Source of the DNA: Frankia sp. AiPs1
GTDB lineage: Bacteria; Actinomycetota; Actinomycetes; Frankiales; Frankiaceae
Reading direction: 5' to 3'
DNA length: 33,391 bases
Assembly (NCBI RefSeq): GCF_023716945.1
Contig: NZ_JAMQQF010000019.1
Location: 1 to 33,391, forward strand
Position 1 is the first letter of the stretch, and every line of letters begins with the position of its first letter. Of the stretch, positions 1 through 8,685 are shown piece after piece. The position numbers and the translations under genes are program-made. Under the pieces are notes generated by a model that saw only the letters and a list, made by a program, of their open reading frames with translations, did not search any database and was not told where the DNA came from.

Positions 1-839
1 GCGCCAGCGCCGGCGGTGCCACGCAGGCCCACTTCGAGGGCCTCACTGAGGTCGTCGGCCGCCTCGGCGGCGCTCGCCGGCCGCCGCCTCGGGGACTTGG
101 CGAGCATGCCGGCGAGCACGTCCCACACCGGCGCCGGCACGCCGGCGATGGGCTGGGGGTCGTCCTCTCGGTGCGCCCGCAGCAGTTCCGCGGGATTCGT
201 CGAGTCGAACGGCGGCGACCCGGCGAGGAGCTCGTAGAGCACCACTCCCGCCGAGTAGACGTCGGCGGCGGGCGTCGGAGGGGCTCCGGTGCCGAGCTCG
301 GGCGCCATGTAGAGGGGGGTGCCGATCGGCCCGGTCGCGCTGACGCGGGACGGCGTGCTGATCACGCGGGCGATGCCGAAGTCGGTGAGACGGACGATCG
401 GGCGGTCGGGCTGCGACGTGTCGATGAGGATGTTCTCGGGCTTGACGTCCCGGTGGACGATCCCGGCGGCGTGCACGCTGTCGAGCGCCCAGAGGGTGCC
501 GACAGCCAGCCGGACCGCCTCCTGGGCGGGCCGCGGGCCGAACTCACGCAGGTGCGCTCGCAGGTCAGGGCCTTCGACGAGATCCATCACGATGGCCAGC
601 GCGTCCGGCTCGTTGACGAGGTCGCGGACGGCGACGAGATCGGGGCTGTCGAGATCCACGAGGAGATCCCACTCCCGCAGGAACCGATCGACGATCTCCG
701 GATCGCCCGCGAGCTCGGGGCGCAGCACCTTGATTGCCACCGCGGTGTCGTCCTGGACCCGGACACCTCGCCAGACCTGGCCGGTCGTACCCTGCCCGAG
801 CAGCTCGTGCAGCACGTACCGCGAACCCAGTTTGCGCAC
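1..839 (-). CDS. Serine/threonine protein kinase, N-terminal part (C-terminus outside window)
   Basis: Hanks-type Ser/Thr kinase that would phosphorylate proteins in signalling. Read on the minus strand the frame shows the glycine loop (LLGQGTTGQV), the ATP-binding lysine in VAIKVLRPEL (about residue 37), the catalytic loop HRDVKPENI, the metal-binding DFG in LTDFGIARV, and GTPLYMAPEL of the activation segment, then a normal C-lobe. All catalytic residues I looked for are present, so it should be active. I chose the GTG at 839 because the kinase domain starts almost at once (MRKLGSRYVLHELLG) and an AAGGAGGG lies about 10 nt before it. An in-frame ATG at 920 would add 27 low-complexity residues. 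The frame is still open at base 1, so any juxtamembrane segment, transmembrane helix or sensor domain is not visible. It lies downstream of ndgR on the same strand but 469 bp away, so probably has its own promoter. Confidence 0.9.
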   Translation of the reverse strand, partial: MRKLGSRYVLHELLGQGTTGQVWRGVRVQDDTAVAIKVLRPELAGDPEIVDRFLREWDLLVDLDSPDLVAVRDLVNEPDALAIVMDLVEGPDLRAHLREFGPRPAQEAVRLAVGTLWALDSVHAAGIVHRDVKPENILIDTSQPDRPIVRLTDFGIARVISTPSRVSATGPIGTPLYMAPELGTGAPPTPAADVYSAGVVLYELLAGSPPFDSTNPAELLRAHREDDPQPIAGVPAPVWDVLAGMLAKSPRRRPASAAEAADDLSEALEVGLRGTAGAG

Positions 840-1308
840 CGCGCCCTGTCCCTCCTTGGCACCGCACGAGGCGGCCGAACCTACGGCGGCGCCGCCGCGG
901 GGCGACGAACGCCCGGCCATGCGGAACCCGGAAGAGTCCTCCGGACGGCCGTCCCCAGTGCGCGGGCGACCTTTATCGCTTGCTCGCTGGATGGCAATGA
1001 CCCCACTGGGTCATCCGGACTACTTCTCCGATCATCCGAGACGGACGACTCGAACAGGCTACGACGGGGGAAGGGCACCGCCTGCGGCGGGGGAGACCCA
1101 CGCCACCGGAACGTCGAAAAGCAGCCGGCGGGCGTAGTCCGCGTTCCGTTTGGTTGTGGGGCCCGATCGGGGCATCCGCAATCTCGAGAAGGCCAGGACA
1201 AGCGGTGGAAACGTGTGCGCGTGGTCACGCCAGCCGCGCGCAGGACCCGACCGGTCCCCGCGAGGCGGCCGACCTGCGGTGGCCTGGGGTTGACGGCGAG
1301 TGGATCCG
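840..1308. other. Non-coding stretch between kinase gene and ndgR
   Basis: No convincing gene in either strand; the open frames here lack recognisable domains and are antisense or random frames of GC-rich DNA. It holds the upstream region of the kinase gene. On the minus strand a TTGCCA (997-992) and a GATAAA (977-972) could form a weak promoter, but the spacing of 14 bp is short. The inverted repeat at 997-1014 overlaps this. Confidence 0.5.
997..1014. promoter_or_regulatory. Inverted repeat upstream of the kinase gene
   Basis: ATGACCC, a 4-nt spacer (CACT), then GGGTCAT: a perfect 7-bp dyad about 160 bp upstream of the kinase start. It overlaps a possible weak minus-strand -35 element. It could be an operator or a small hairpin; no regulator is assigned. 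Confidence 0.3.
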
Positions 1309-2016
1309 TCAGTCGACGGCCGATGTCGACAGCCGCGCCGCCGCGGCGAGCACGGCCACCCCGTGGCGGCGCCCGGGCGATCGGGTCAGGCGTTCCACCG
1401 GGCCGGACAGCGACACCGCCGCAATCACCGTCCCGGATTCCCCGCGCACGGGGGCGGACACCGAGGCCAGCCCGGTCTCCCGCTCGCCGATGCTCTCGGC
1501 CCAGCCACGCTCGCGCACCAGGGCGAGCGTCCCGCTGCCGAACGGTGCGGCGGAGAGCAGGTCGGGGTCGGGCTGATCCGCGAACGCGAGCAGGACCTGT
1601 GCTCCGGATCCCGCCGTCATCGGCAGCGCGGCGCCGATCGGAACCGTGTCGCGCAGGCCGCTCGCCCGCTCGGAGGCGGCCACACACAGCCGCAGGGCGC
1701 CGCGCCGGACGTAGAGCTGGGTGCTTTCTCCAGTGACATCGCGCAGGTCGGTCAGAATCCGGTCGGCCCGGTCGAGCACGTCCCAGGGCAGCGGGGTGGC
1801 CACCCCGGCTGCCAGCCGCGGGCCGGGGACGAACCGGCCGGCGCCGTCCCGCCCGACGAGGCGGTGAATCTCAAGTGCACTGGCCAGGCGGTGCGCGGTC
1901 GCCCGGGTGAGCCCGGTCCGAGCGACCAGGTCGGCGAGGGAGGCCGGCCCCTGCTCCACAGCGGTCAGGACGAGTGATGCTTTGTCCAGGACCCCGACTC
2001 CGCTAAGCTGTTCCAT
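1309..2016 (-). CDS. ndgR: IclR-family regulator, NdgR type
   Basis: DNA-binding regulator of the IclR family. The N-terminal winged helix-turn-helix covers about residues 5-65 (GVGVLDKASLVLTAVEQG, then LTRATAHRLASALE as recognition helix region). The IclR effector domain follows, with RDVTGESTQLYVRRG, SGLRDTVPIG and RGWAESIGERETGLASVSAP. These stretches match what I recall of NdgR/AreB, the regulator that sits divergently next to leuCD in Streptomyces and relatives and controls leucine and other amino acid genes. I use the ATG at 2016 (235 aa) because the homology starts there (MEQLSGVGVLDK); an upstream ATG at 2061 would add 15 residues that lie inside the repeat-bearing spacer. Divergent to leuC with 169 bp between starts. 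Function by family and position; the effector is not deducible from sequence. Confidence 0.88.
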   Translation of the reverse strand: MEQLSGVGVLDKASLVLTAVEQGPASLADLVARTGLTRATAHRLASALEIHRLVGRDGAGRFVPGPRLAAGVATPLPWDVLDRADRILTDLRDVTGESTQLYVRRGALRLCVAASERASGLRDTVPIGAALPMTAGSGAQVLLAFADQPDPDLLSAAPFGSGTLALVRERGWAESIGERETGLASVSAPVRGESGTVIAAVSLSGPVERLTRSPGRRHGVAVLAAAARLSTSAVD

Positions 2017-2031
2017 AAGTTGATACTGCCA

Positions 2032-2046
2032 TCCCAGATTATGGGA
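2032..2046. promoter_or_regulatory. Inverted repeat, candidate NdgR operator
   Basis: TCCCA-GATTA-TGGGA, a perfect 5-bp dyad with a 5-bp centre, lies 16 bp before the ndgR start and 140 bp before leuC. A second imperfect pairing (TCCATAA near 2013 against TTATGGGA near 2039) overlaps it. IclR proteins bind short palindromes in divergent promoters, so an operator is plausible. The link to NdgR is inference. Confidence 0.4.
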
Positions 2047-2048
2047 CG

Positions 2049-2095
2049 CAAGATCGGTCAAGATCGGTCAAGATCGGGCAAGACGCAAGATCGGG
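2049..2095 (+). repeat. Phased 10-bp direct repeats in the ndgR-leuC spacer
   Basis: CAAGATCGGT at 2049 and 2059, CAAGATCGGG at 2069, a partial CAAGA at 2079, and CAAGATCGGG again at 2086. The first three copies are exactly 10 bp apart, close to one DNA turn, so a protein could bind them on one face. Alternatively this is a slippage-derived tandem repeat. Confidence 0.75.
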
Positions 2096-2185
2096 CCAGT
2101 GGTGCGCCAGTCGTGGCACGACCCGAACTCAGGACTGTCGGACGACCGCGCGGGCAGCTCGCCCGGCGCAGGAGGGGAGTGGGCC

Positions 2186-3583
2186 ATGGGGCGCACGCTC
2201 GCGGAGAAGGTCTGGGACGCCCACGTGGTGCGCCGCGCCGAGGGTGAACCGGATCTGCTTTATATCGATCTGCACCTTGTGCACGAGGTCACCTCGCCGC
2301 AGGCGTTCGAGGCGCTGCGGCTGGCCGGCCGGCCGGTGCGCCGCCCCGACCTGACCCTCGCCACCGAGGACCACAACGTGCCGACCACGAACACGCTGGC
2401 GCCGATCGCGGATCCGATCTCCGCGGCCCAGGTCGAGGCGCTGCGCAAGAACTGCGCCGAGTTCGGGGTGCGGCTGTACCCGATGAACGACCCCGGCCAG
2501 GGCATCGTCCACGTCGTCGGGCCGCAGCTCGGGCTGTCCCAGCCGGGGATGACGATCGTGTGCGGCGACAGCCACACCTCCACCCACGGCGCGTTCGGGG
2601 CGCTGGCCTTCGGCATCGGCACCAGCCAGGTCGAGCATGTGCTCGCGACCCAGACGCTGCCGCAGCGTCGCCCGAAGACGATGGCGGTCACGGTCGACGG
2701 CGACCTGCCGGCCGGCGTCACCGCGAAGGACCTCATCCTGGCGATCATCGCCCGGATCGGCACCGGCGGCGGTGCCGGACACGTCATCGAGTACCGCGGC
2801 GCGGCGGTCCGGGGCCTGTCGATGGAGGGTCGGATGACCGTCTGCAACATGTCCATCGAGGCCGGGGCGCGGGCCGGGATGATCGCTCCCGACGACACGA
2901 CGTTCGAGTACCTCGCCGGTCGGGCGCACGCCGCCACCGGACCCGACTGGGACGAGGCCGTGGCCTACTGGCGCACGCTGGCCTCGGACGACGACGCCGT
3001 GTTCGACCGGGAGGTCGTCATCGACGCCGCGAGCCTCACCCCGTACGTGACCTGGGGGACCAACCCGGGCCAGGCGGCGCCGCTGGATTCGCTGATCCCC
3101 GCGCCCGCCGACTACGCGGACCCGGCCGCGCGTGCCTCTGCCGAGCGGGCGCTGACCTACATGGGACTCACGGCGGGCACGCCGTTGTCCGCGGTCACCG
3201 TCGACACGGTGTTCATCGGCTCCTGCACCAACGGCCGGCTCAGCGACCTGCGGGCCGCGGCCGACGTGCTGCGGGGGCGGCGGGTGGCCGACGGCGTCCG
3301 GGCCCTGGTCGTTCCCGGGTCGATGCAGGTCAAGGCGGAGGCCGAGGCGGAGGGGCTGGACGACGTCTTCCGGGCCGCCGGAGCGGAGTGGCGCAGCGCC
3401 GGCTGCTCGATGTGTCTCGGGATGAACCCGGACACGCTGAGCCCGGGGGAGCGCAGCGCCTCCACGTCGAACCGGAACTTCGAGGGGCGCCAGGGCCCAG
3501 GCGGGCGGACCCACCTCGTCTCGCCGGCCGTCGCCGCCGCCACCGCGGTCACCGGCCAGCTCACCGCCCCGGCGCAGCTGTAG
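2186..3583 (+). CDS. leuC: 3-isopropylmalate dehydratase large subunit
   Basis: Catalytic subunit of isopropylmalate isomerase, which converts 2-isopropylmalate to 3-isopropylmalate in leucine synthesis, acting in the cytosol as a LeuC-LeuD complex. The product is 465 residues, normal for bacterial LeuC. The aconitase-fold [4Fe-4S] ligands are all present: Cys347 in [10 protein letters not shown], and Cys407 and Cys410 in [11 protein letters not shown], the same numbers as in E. coli LeuC. Other family stretches are [37 protein letters not shown] and [12 protein letters not shown]. The ATG at 2186 has AGGAGGGG eight bases before it; longer upstream frames lack homology. Followed by leuD after 121 bp, surely co-regulated and probably co-transcribed. 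The divergent ndgR is the likely regulator. Confidence 0.97.
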   Translation: MGRTLAEKVWDAHVVRRAEGEPDLLYIDLHLVHEVTSPQAFEALRLAGRPVRRPDLTLATEDHNVPTTNTLAPIADPISAAQVEALRKNCAEFGVRLYPMNDPGQGIVHVVGPQLGLSQPGMTIVCGDSHTSTHGAFGALAFGIGTSQVEHVLATQTLPQRRPKTMAVTVDGDLPAGVTAKDLILAIIARIGTGGGAGHVIEYRGAAVRGLSMEGRMTVCNMSIEAGARAGMIAPDDTTFEYLAGRAHAATGPDWDEAVAYWRTLASDDDAVFDREVVIDAASLTPYVTWGTNPGQAAPLDSLIPAPADYADPAARASAERALTYMGLTAGTPLSAVTVDTVFIGSCTNGRLSDLRAAADVLRGRRVADGVRALVVPGSMQVKAEAEAEGLDDVFRAAGAEWRSAGCSMCLGMNPDTLSPGERSASTSNRNFEGRQGPGGRTHLVSPAVAAATAVTGQLTAPAQL

Positions 3584-3638
3584 GCACGAGCCCGTGCGGT
3601 CGCCGCGCCCGTCGAACCGGTGGGTGCCCGATGACCGC

Positions 3639-3674
3639 GACCGTCATCCCGATCACGACCGTCATTGCGATCAC
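3639..3674 (+). repeat. 18-bp tandem duplication between leuC and leuD
   Basis: Two adjacent 18-bp units (3639-3656 and 3657-3674) beginning GACCGTCAT and ending GATCAC, identical at 16 of 18 positions; a third GAC follows. It lengthens the leuC-leuD gap, which is often shorter in this gene pair. A short open frame starting ATG at 3631 runs through the repeat but continues as a shadow of leuD, so I do not call it a gene. Confidence 0.7.
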
Positions 3675-3704
3675 GACATCGTTCAGAGGGGAGCGTTTCC
3701 GGCG

Positions 3705-4292
3705 ATGGAGGCGTTCACGATTCACACCGGTCGGGCCGTGCCGCTGCGGCGCAGCGACGTCGACACCGACCAGATCATTCCAAGCGAGTGGCTCAAGCGC
3801 ATCGAGCGCACCGGGTTCGGCGCCGGCCTGTTCTCCCAGTGGCGGGCCGACGAGGGCTTCGTGCTCAACGACCCGGCCTTCGCCGAGGCGTCGATCCTGG
3901 TCGCCGGCCCCGACTTCGGCACCGGCTCGTCGCGTGAGCACGCCGTCTGGGCGCTGCAGGACTACGGCTTCCGGGCGGTGATCTCGCCCCGGTTCGCCGA
4001 CATCTTCCGGGGCAACGCGCTCGGTAACGGACTGTTGCCGGTGCAGCTTCCGGCGGAGACGGTCGAGTCCCTGCAGACGGCCGTGGAGCAGGACCCGACC
4101 GTGGAGATCACCGTCGACCTGGCCGCTCGCGAGGTGCGGGGAGCCGGCCTGGTGGCTCCGTTCGAGCTCGACGACTTCACCCGCTGGCGGCTGATGGAGG
4201 GACTCGACGACGTGGGCCTGACCCTGCGGCACGAGGAGCTGATCACCGGCTTCGAAGCGACCCGGCCGGGCTGGCTGCCCTCAGCGGTGTAG
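3705..4292 (+). CDS. leuD: 3-isopropylmalate dehydratase small subunit
   Basis: Small, swivelling subunit of isopropylmalate isomerase; pairs with LeuC in leucine synthesis. The 195-residue product has the family hallmarks [31 protein letters not shown] and [19 protein letters not shown]. The serine/arginine motif GSSREHA contributes to substrate recognition in the aconitase superfamily. The ATG at 3705 follows AGAGGGGAG by about 11 bases and gives the usual N-terminus ([20 protein letters not shown]); the frame is open 37 codons further upstream but without homology. A strong hairpin lies 105 bp downstream (4397-4436). Confidence 0.97.
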   Translation: MEAFTIHTGRAVPLRRSDVDTDQIIPSEWLKRIERTGFGAGLFSQWRADEGFVLNDPAFAEASILVAGPDFGTGSSREHAVWALQDYGFRAVISPRFADIFRGNALGNGLLPVQLPAETVESLQTAVEQDPTVEITVDLAAREVRGAGLVAPFELDDFTRWRLMEGLDDVGLTLRHEELITGFEATRPGWLPSAV

Positions 4293-4396
4293 CGCCCGCG
4301 CCTGGGCGTCCCGACGTCGGCGGCAGCCCCGGCCGCGGATCCCGCCCCGGCCGGGCAGAGACCTGCAGCACAGTCGATTCGGCCCCGCCACGCGAC

Positions 4397-4436
4397 CATC
4401 GGCCCCGATGTGACGAAACTAACATCGGGGTCGATG
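4397..4436 (+). terminator. leuD: Hairpin after leuCD, probable terminator
   Basis: Arm 4397-4411 (CATCGGCCCCGATGT) pairs over all 15 positions, with one G-U, to 4422-4436; the loop is 10 nt (GACGAAACTA). No U-run follows, which is common for actinobacterial hairpin terminators. The near-perfect symmetry could also make it a protein site. Confidence 0.6.
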
Positions 4437-4674
4437 TGCGGGCAGGTCTGCCCGAGTAGGCGTTCGACTACTGAGCGGCGCCAGCCTGTTCGCCATCGCC
4501 TGCGGCGTTTGGTTGATTACGTAGCAGAGCTGGCAGCGCGGTGGCGGAGGTGGCTGGGTATCAAAGCGTGACATTGCGCCCAAAAAAATGGACGCCTCTC
4601 ACTACCCAACGTGATGAATCTACCGGATGCTGCGCGCTGGTCGTACAGCACGCATCCCGTCGCCCACCGGCTCG

Positions 4675-4694
4675 AACCCGCTGACGTGCGGGTT
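4675..4694. other. Small hairpin upstream of hup
   Basis: AACCCGC, a 6-nt loop (TGACGT), GCGGGTT: a perfect 7-bp stem ending about 120 bp before the hup start. It could lie in the hup leader or close a transcript coming from upstream. No function assigned. Confidence 0.3.
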
Positions 4695-4814
4695 TGTGTG
4701 ACGCGACACGGTCGCGGGAATTGCCCTCGACAGTGGAGATGCCTACGGTGCAGCGCAGTGTGATGCCCGATCTGCTCCCCACCCCGCGCCTGCGGGGGGC
4801 GTCCGGAGGTTGTT

Positions 4815-5099
4815 GTGAACAAGTCCCAGTTGGTTGACCGCATCGCCCAGCAGATCGAGGGCGGACGGTCGAACGCCACCAAAGCCGTCGACGCCGTGTT
4901 CGACGCTATTCAGGAGGCCGTCGCCAGCGGCGAGAAGGTGACCATCACCGGATTCGGCGTGTTCGAGCGGGTCGAGCGGGCCGCGCGCACCGGGCGCAAC
5001 CCGGCGACGGGTGAGCCCGTGCACGTCGCGGCCTCGGTCGTGCCGAAGTTCCGGCCCGGCTCCGAGTTCAAGTCGAGCGTCTCGGCGAGCGGCGACTGA
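4815..5099 (+). CDS. hup: HU family DNA-binding protein
   Basis: Nucleoid-associated HU protein that binds and bends DNA as a dimer. The 94-residue product covers the whole HU fold: N-terminal helices (MNKSQLVDRIAQQIEG), the GFGVFERVERAARTGRNP stretch with the conserved RxGRNPxTGE motif at the base of the DNA-binding arm, and VVPKFRPGSEFK at the end. It is the short HU type, without the Lys/Ala-rich C-terminal tail seen in mycobacterial HupB. The start is GTG at 4815 with GGAGG five bases upstream. It follows leuCD as in many actinobacteria and is convergent with ppk only 20 bp away. Confidence 0.96.
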   Translation: MNKSQLVDRIAQQIEGGRSNATKAVDAVFDAIQEAVASGEKVTITGFGVFERVERAARTGRNPATGEPVHVAASVVPKFRPGSEFKSSVSASGD

Positions 5100-5119
5100 T
5101 CCACGGTGCGGGCGCCGGG

Positions 5120-7318
5120 CTACCGGTGCCCGCGCCGCATGGCCTCGGCCATGAGATCGTGTTGATAGTCCGACAGTCGGACGTCGTCCGGTCCGGCTGT
5201 CCGCCGTTCCCATCGGCCGTCGGACTGCAGCACCCACCCGGACACCTCGTCGGAGAAGGCGTGATCGAGGATGCGGCGAACGGTGTCCCGGCGCTCCGGA
5301 TGGGGCACCCGGACGAGCGCCTCGATCCGCCGGTCCAGGTTGCGATGCATCATGTCGGCGCTGCCGATCCAGAACTCGTCCGAGGAGGCGAACTCCAGGA
5401 CCCGGCTGTGCTCGAGGAAGCGGCCGAGGATCGACCGAACGTGCACCGTCTCCGACAGACCCGGCACGCCGGGCCGTAGGGCGCAGATTCCCCGCACCAG
5501 GCAGTGCACGGGGACGCCCACCATGGACGCGCGGTAGAGCGCGTCGATCACCTGCTCGTCGACCAGACTGTTGACCTTGAGGCGGATGCCGCACGGACGG
5601 CCCTCCTGCGCCGCCCGCGCCTCCGCTTCGATGCGCTGCAGGATCCCGTCCCGCATGTGCTGCGGAGCGACCAGCAGCGAGCGGTACTCGGTCTGCCGGC
5701 TGTACCCGGTGAGCACGTTGAACAGATCGGTGAGGTCGGCGCCCACCTCGGGATCGGCGGTGAGCAGACCGAGGTCCTCGTAGAGCCGCGCGGTCTTGGG
5801 GTTGTAGTTGCCGGTGCCCACGTGGCAGTACCGACGCAGCCCGCCACGTTCCTGCCGGACGACCAGACAGGTCTTGCAGTGGGTCTTCAGTCCGATCAGG
5901 CCGTAGACGACGTGGCAACCGGCTCGCTCCAGCTCGCGCGCCCAGCGGATGTTGGCACTCTCGTCGAACCGAGCCTTGATCTCGACCAGCACGACGACCT
6001 GCTTGCCCGCCTCGGCCGCCGAGACGAGAGCGTCCACGATCGGGGAGTCGCCGGACGTGCGATAGAGCGTCTGCTTGATGGCGAGGACGTGCGGATCGGC
6101 GGCGGCCTGTTCGATGAACCTCTGTACCGAGGTCGTGAACGAGTCGTACGGATGGTGGACGAGGACGTCCCCCTCGCGCAGCACGCTGAAGAAGTCGGGC
6201 GTCTCCCCCTCCTCGGTGATCAGCCGAGGATGGGTGATCGGAACCCGTGGCGCGTCCTTCAGCTCCGGCCGGTCGAGGTCGTACAAGGCCCACAGGGCCG
6301 ACAGGTCGAGCATCCCCGTGACCCGGTGCACCTCCCGCTCGGTGACCTCGAGCTCGCGCATGAGGAGTGCCAGCAGGTCGGAATCGATGTCGTCGTCGAC
6401 CTCCAGCCGGACTGCGGGTCCGAAGCGTCGGCGGGCCAACTCCCGCTCCAGGGCCTGCAGCAGATCCTCCGCCTCGTCCTCCTCGACCTCGAGGTCGGCG
6501 TTGCGGGTGACCCGGAACAGATGGGAGTCGATCACCTCCATGCCGGGGAAAAGCTGGTCGAGGTGGGCGGCGATCACTTCTTCGAGCGGCACGAAGCAGG
6601 CGCTCTCTGCCGGCGTCGGGCCGTCCGCGGGGAAGTCCCCGGTCGGATCCACCGCTACGGAGACCAGCCGCGGCACGTTCTGCGGCACCTTCACCCGGGC
6701 AAAGTGGTCGATGTCCCCGCCCGGCTCGCGGACCTGTACGGCGAGGTTGAGCGAAAGGCCGCTGATGTAGGGGAACGGATGCGCCGGGTCGACCGCGAGC
6801 GGGGTGAGCACGGGGAAGATCTGCTCGTGGAAGTAGTCGTGCAGGTGTTCCCGCTGGGCCTCGCTGAGCTGGGACCAGAACCGGATACTGATCCCGGCGT
6901 GCGCCAACGACGGCACGACCTCGTCGGTGAAGCAGCGCGAATGCCGCTCCGTGAGCTGGGCGGTGACCCGGCTGACCAGGCCGAGCTGATCCCGCGCGCT
7001 CAGGCCGTCGGCCGAGCGAACCGCGAGTCCGGTGGCCTCACGTCGCATCAGACCGGCGACCCGGACCATGTAGAACTCGTCGAGGTTGCTGGCGAAGATC
7101 GCCAGGAACTTGGCGCGCTCCAGCAACGGAGTGGAGACGTCCTCCGCGAGCGCCAGCACCCGGGCATTGAAGTCGAGCCAGGAGGTCTCGCGGTTGATGA
7201 ACCGATCGGCTGGCAGATCGGACGGCGCAGGCGAACGGGGCGCCTCCAGAGGTTCGAGCAGGCCGCTGCGGGCCTTGCGCTGAGGCTGTTCGGAACGGGT
7301 CGCCACCAGCTCGCTCAT
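5120..7318 (-). CDS. ppk: Polyphosphate kinase 1
   Basis: PPK1 reversibly makes polyphosphate from ATP; membrane-associated in the family. From the ATG at 7318 the product is 732 residues, a usual PPK1 length. The N domain starts with [20 protein letters not shown]; the head domain contains [15 protein letters not shown]; the C domains hold both phospholipase-D-like halves. The histidines equivalent to E. coli His435 and His592 are present in KTHCKTC (residue 480) and [10 protein letters not shown] (637), with the same 157-residue spacing. The start is uncertain: an in-frame ATG at 7384 would add 22 residues, but the 7318 start ([11 protein letters not shown]) looks more usual. No clear Shine-Dalgarno at either. 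Neighbourhood with hup and cofC matches the Mycobacterium order, although the mutT gene found there is absent. Confidence 0.95.
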   Translation of the reverse strand: MSELVATRSEQPQRKARSGLLEPLEAPRSPAPSDLPADRFINRETSWLDFNARVLALAEDVSTPLLERAKFLAIFASNLDEFYMVRVAGLMRREATGLAVRSADGLSARDQLGLVSRVTAQLTERHSRCFTDEVVPSLAHAGISIRFWSQLSEAQREHLHDYFHEQIFPVLTPLAVDPAHPFPYISGLSLNLAVQVREPGGDIDHFARVKVPQNVPRLVSVAVDPTGDFPADGPTPAESACFVPLEEVIAAHLDQLFPGMEVIDSHLFRVTRNADLEVEEDEAEDLLQALERELARRRFGPAVRLEVDDDIDSDLLALLMRELEVTEREVHRVTGMLDLSALWALYDLDRPELKDAPRVPITHPRLITEEGETPDFFSVLREGDVLVHHPYDSFTTSVQRFIEQAAADPHVLAIKQTLYRTSGDSPIVDALVSAAEAGKQVVVLVEIKARFDESANIRWARELERAGCHVVYGLIGLKTHCKTCLVVRQERGGLRRYCHVGTGNYNPKTARLYEDLGLLTADPEVGADLTDLFNVLTGYSRQTEYRSLLVAPQHMRDGILQRIEAEARAAQEGRPCGIRLKVNSLVDEQVIDALYRASMVGVPVHCLVRGICALRPGVPGLSETVHVRSILGRFLEHSRVLEFASSDEFWIGSADMMHRNLDRRIEALVRVPHPERRDTVRRILDHAFSDEVSGWVLQSDGRWERRTAGPDDVRLSDYQHDLMAEAMRRGHR

Positions 7319-7647
7319 GCCTGTAGATGGTGCCAGTCGGCGGTGAACTCGGCAGCGCGGGACGATGTCCGGATACGGCGGCACCGATGACGCATCAGGG
7401 GCATCGCGGCAAAACGCCGGTTCGATCCGTGCCCGTTGTAGTGGTCTGGTCGCGCGTCGGTGGTCGGCTGCCGGGCGCGGGGCCCATCGTTAACGGCATG
7501 GAAACAGTCGAAGGCGACGATCGGCAGTGTGATGGAAACATCCTCCGTAGATCGGCCATTTCGGCAAAAGCGCATCCTTGCGGTCGTTCGCGGGTCAAGC
7601 GTGCACTGCGTGTCTGATATCACAGTAATTGCCGGGCTGGTGCTGGT
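7319..7647. other. Divergent spacer between ppk and the transglutaminase-like gene
   Basis: Holds both promoters but no gene. On the minus strand a TTGACC at 7598-7593 may be a ppk -35 box; the matching -10 is weak. The 9-bp string ATGGAAACA occurs at 7498 and 7532, 34 bp apart. TGATATCA at 7615-7622 is a perfect 8-bp palindrome 26 bp before the plus-strand gene. I looked for Streptomyces-type PHO boxes (GTTCACC direct repeats) and saw none. Confidence 0.45.
7498..7540 (+). repeat. 9-bp direct repeat pair upstream of ppk
   Basis: ATGGAAACA at 7498-7506 and 7532-7540, with a 34-bp period (about three helical turns). It lies about 180-220 bp upstream of the ppk start. It could be two sites for a regulator of ppk; nine bases can also recur by chance. 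Confidence 0.35.
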
Positions 7648-8685
7648 GTGGCGGGACCTCCGTTGAGGATGTCGGAGCCGCTCGAACCCGGCGGGGCTGC
7701 GACACCGCCGCAACCCTCGGCGGCGTCCGGGAGCGATCTGCCCGGGGGGGACCATCCGAGGGTGGCTGCCGTCAACCTGACCGACCTGCCGGCCGGGACG
7801 CGGGTGACCTATCGGGTCGCGCAGCGCTTCCGATACACCTACGACGGCGAGGCCACCGATCTGGTCCACCGGCTCGTCGTGGTCCCGCCCAACAGGCACG
7901 GCGACCAGACCGTCCGCGACTCCCGGCTGGCGGTCTCCTCCGACGCGGCCCGCACGACCTGGCGACGTGGCGCCGACGGGACGCGCAGTGCGCTGGTGCG
8001 CCTCGACCAGGTGCCCCCCCGGCTCGACTTCGATGTGACCGTGTCGATCGACCGGATCGCCGGGGGTGGGCGGCCATGGCTGCGGGCCACCGCCCTGGCC
8101 GGCCGTCGGCTGCTCGACGCCACCCCGCTGACCGCACCGGACCCGGCGCTCACCGCGGCGGCCCGCGCCCTGGCCACCGACGATCCGGTAGCGACGGCGC
8201 GCCGGTTCTGTGGCTGGGTGCACAGCCGAATTCGGTATGTCCCCGGCAGCACCGAGGTGACGACCACCGCGGCCCAGGCACTCGCCGGCGGCGCGGGGGT
8301 CTGCCAGGACCAGGCGCACGTGATGCTCGCCCTGTGCCGCGCGGCGGGGCTGCCCGCCCGCTACGTGTCCGGGCATCTCGTCGGGGACGGCCCGTCACAT
8401 GCCTGGGTGGAGGTCGTCATGAGCGGTGGCGTGGCCGATGGCGTGGACCGGACCGGCACGAGGGGGGCGGCAGCGGCCGGCGTGGCCGGCTGGGAACCCG
8501 GCGCCGTCGCCGTCGCCTACGACCCGTGCCACGATCGGCTCGCGGATCTCCGCTACGTGACGGTCGCGGTCGGCCGCGACTACTCCGACGTCGCGCCGAC
8601 GTCCGGCTGGTACACGGGAGCGGGGCGGGGGACCCTGACGGCCAGTCAGCAGGTCACCGTCGTCGACGTCCAGTCCGTTCCGTGA
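7648..8685 (+). CDS. Transglutaminase-like (papain-fold) protein
   Basis: Cytosolic-looking protein of the transglutaminase-like superfamily, usually a protease or amidase rather than a true transglutaminase. An N-terminal beta domain (about residues 45-150, starting TRVTYRVAQRFRYTYDGEA) is the bacterial transglutaminase-like N-terminal region. The core domain has the full triad: Cys219 in GAGVCQDQAHVML, His251 in PSHAWVEV and Asp292 in VAYDPCHDR. It ends ...RDYSDVAPTSGWYTG, a typical tail of this family. No signal peptide. Start codons GTG 7648, TTG 7663 and ATG 7669 are all in frame without a good ribosome site, so the N-terminus is uncertain. Homologues often sit next to alpha-E/circularly permuted ATP-grasp genes; here no such partner is visible. 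Substrate unknown. Confidence 0.85.
   Translation: MAGPPLRMSEPLEPGGAATPPQPSAASGSDLPGGDHPRVAAVNLTDLPAGTRVTYRVAQRFRYTYDGEATDLVHRLVVVPPNRHGDQTVRDSRLAVSSDAARTTWRRGADGTRSALVRLDQVPPRLDFDVTVSIDRIAGGGRPWLRATALAGRRLLDATPLTAPDPALTAAARALATDDPVATARRFCGWVHSRIRYVPGSTEVTTTAAQALAGGAGVCQDQAHVMLALCRAAGLPARYVSGHLVGDGPSHAWVEVVMSGGVADGVDRTGTRGAAAAGVAGWEPGAVAVAYDPCHDRLADLRYVTVAVGRDYSDVAPTSGWYTGAGRGTLTASQQVTVVDVQSVP

Larger units (their letters stand above)
4293..4814. other. Non-coding stretch between leuD and hup
   Basis: No gene seen. It contains the long hairpin at 4397-4436, a smaller hairpin at 4675-4694, a run of seven A residues near 4582 that stands out in this GC-rich DNA, and presumably the hup promoter, which I could not place with confidence. 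I checked for a tRNA around 4640-4720 because of a GGCTCGAACCC string, but no cloverleaf forms. Confidence 0.5.

Noticed and set aside
171-1736. Long plus-strand open frame over the kinase and ndgR genes
   Set aside because: Antisense shadow; the minus strand carries clear kinase and IclR motifs, and the plus product is Arg/Pro-rich without a domain.
2129-3514. Minus-strand frame of 461 codons over leuC
   Set aside because: Shadow of leuC caused by GC-rich third positions.
3631-3720. Small ORF starting at ATG 3631 between leuC and leuD
   Set aside because: Consists mostly of the 18-bp duplication and then becomes an out-of-frame shadow of leuD; no ribosome site.
4640-4720. Possible tRNA because of GGCTCGAACCC
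   Set aside because: No acceptor or anticodon stems form on either strand.
5504-7390. 628-codon plus-strand frame over ppk
   Set aside because: Shadow; PPK1 motifs are unmistakable on the minus strand.
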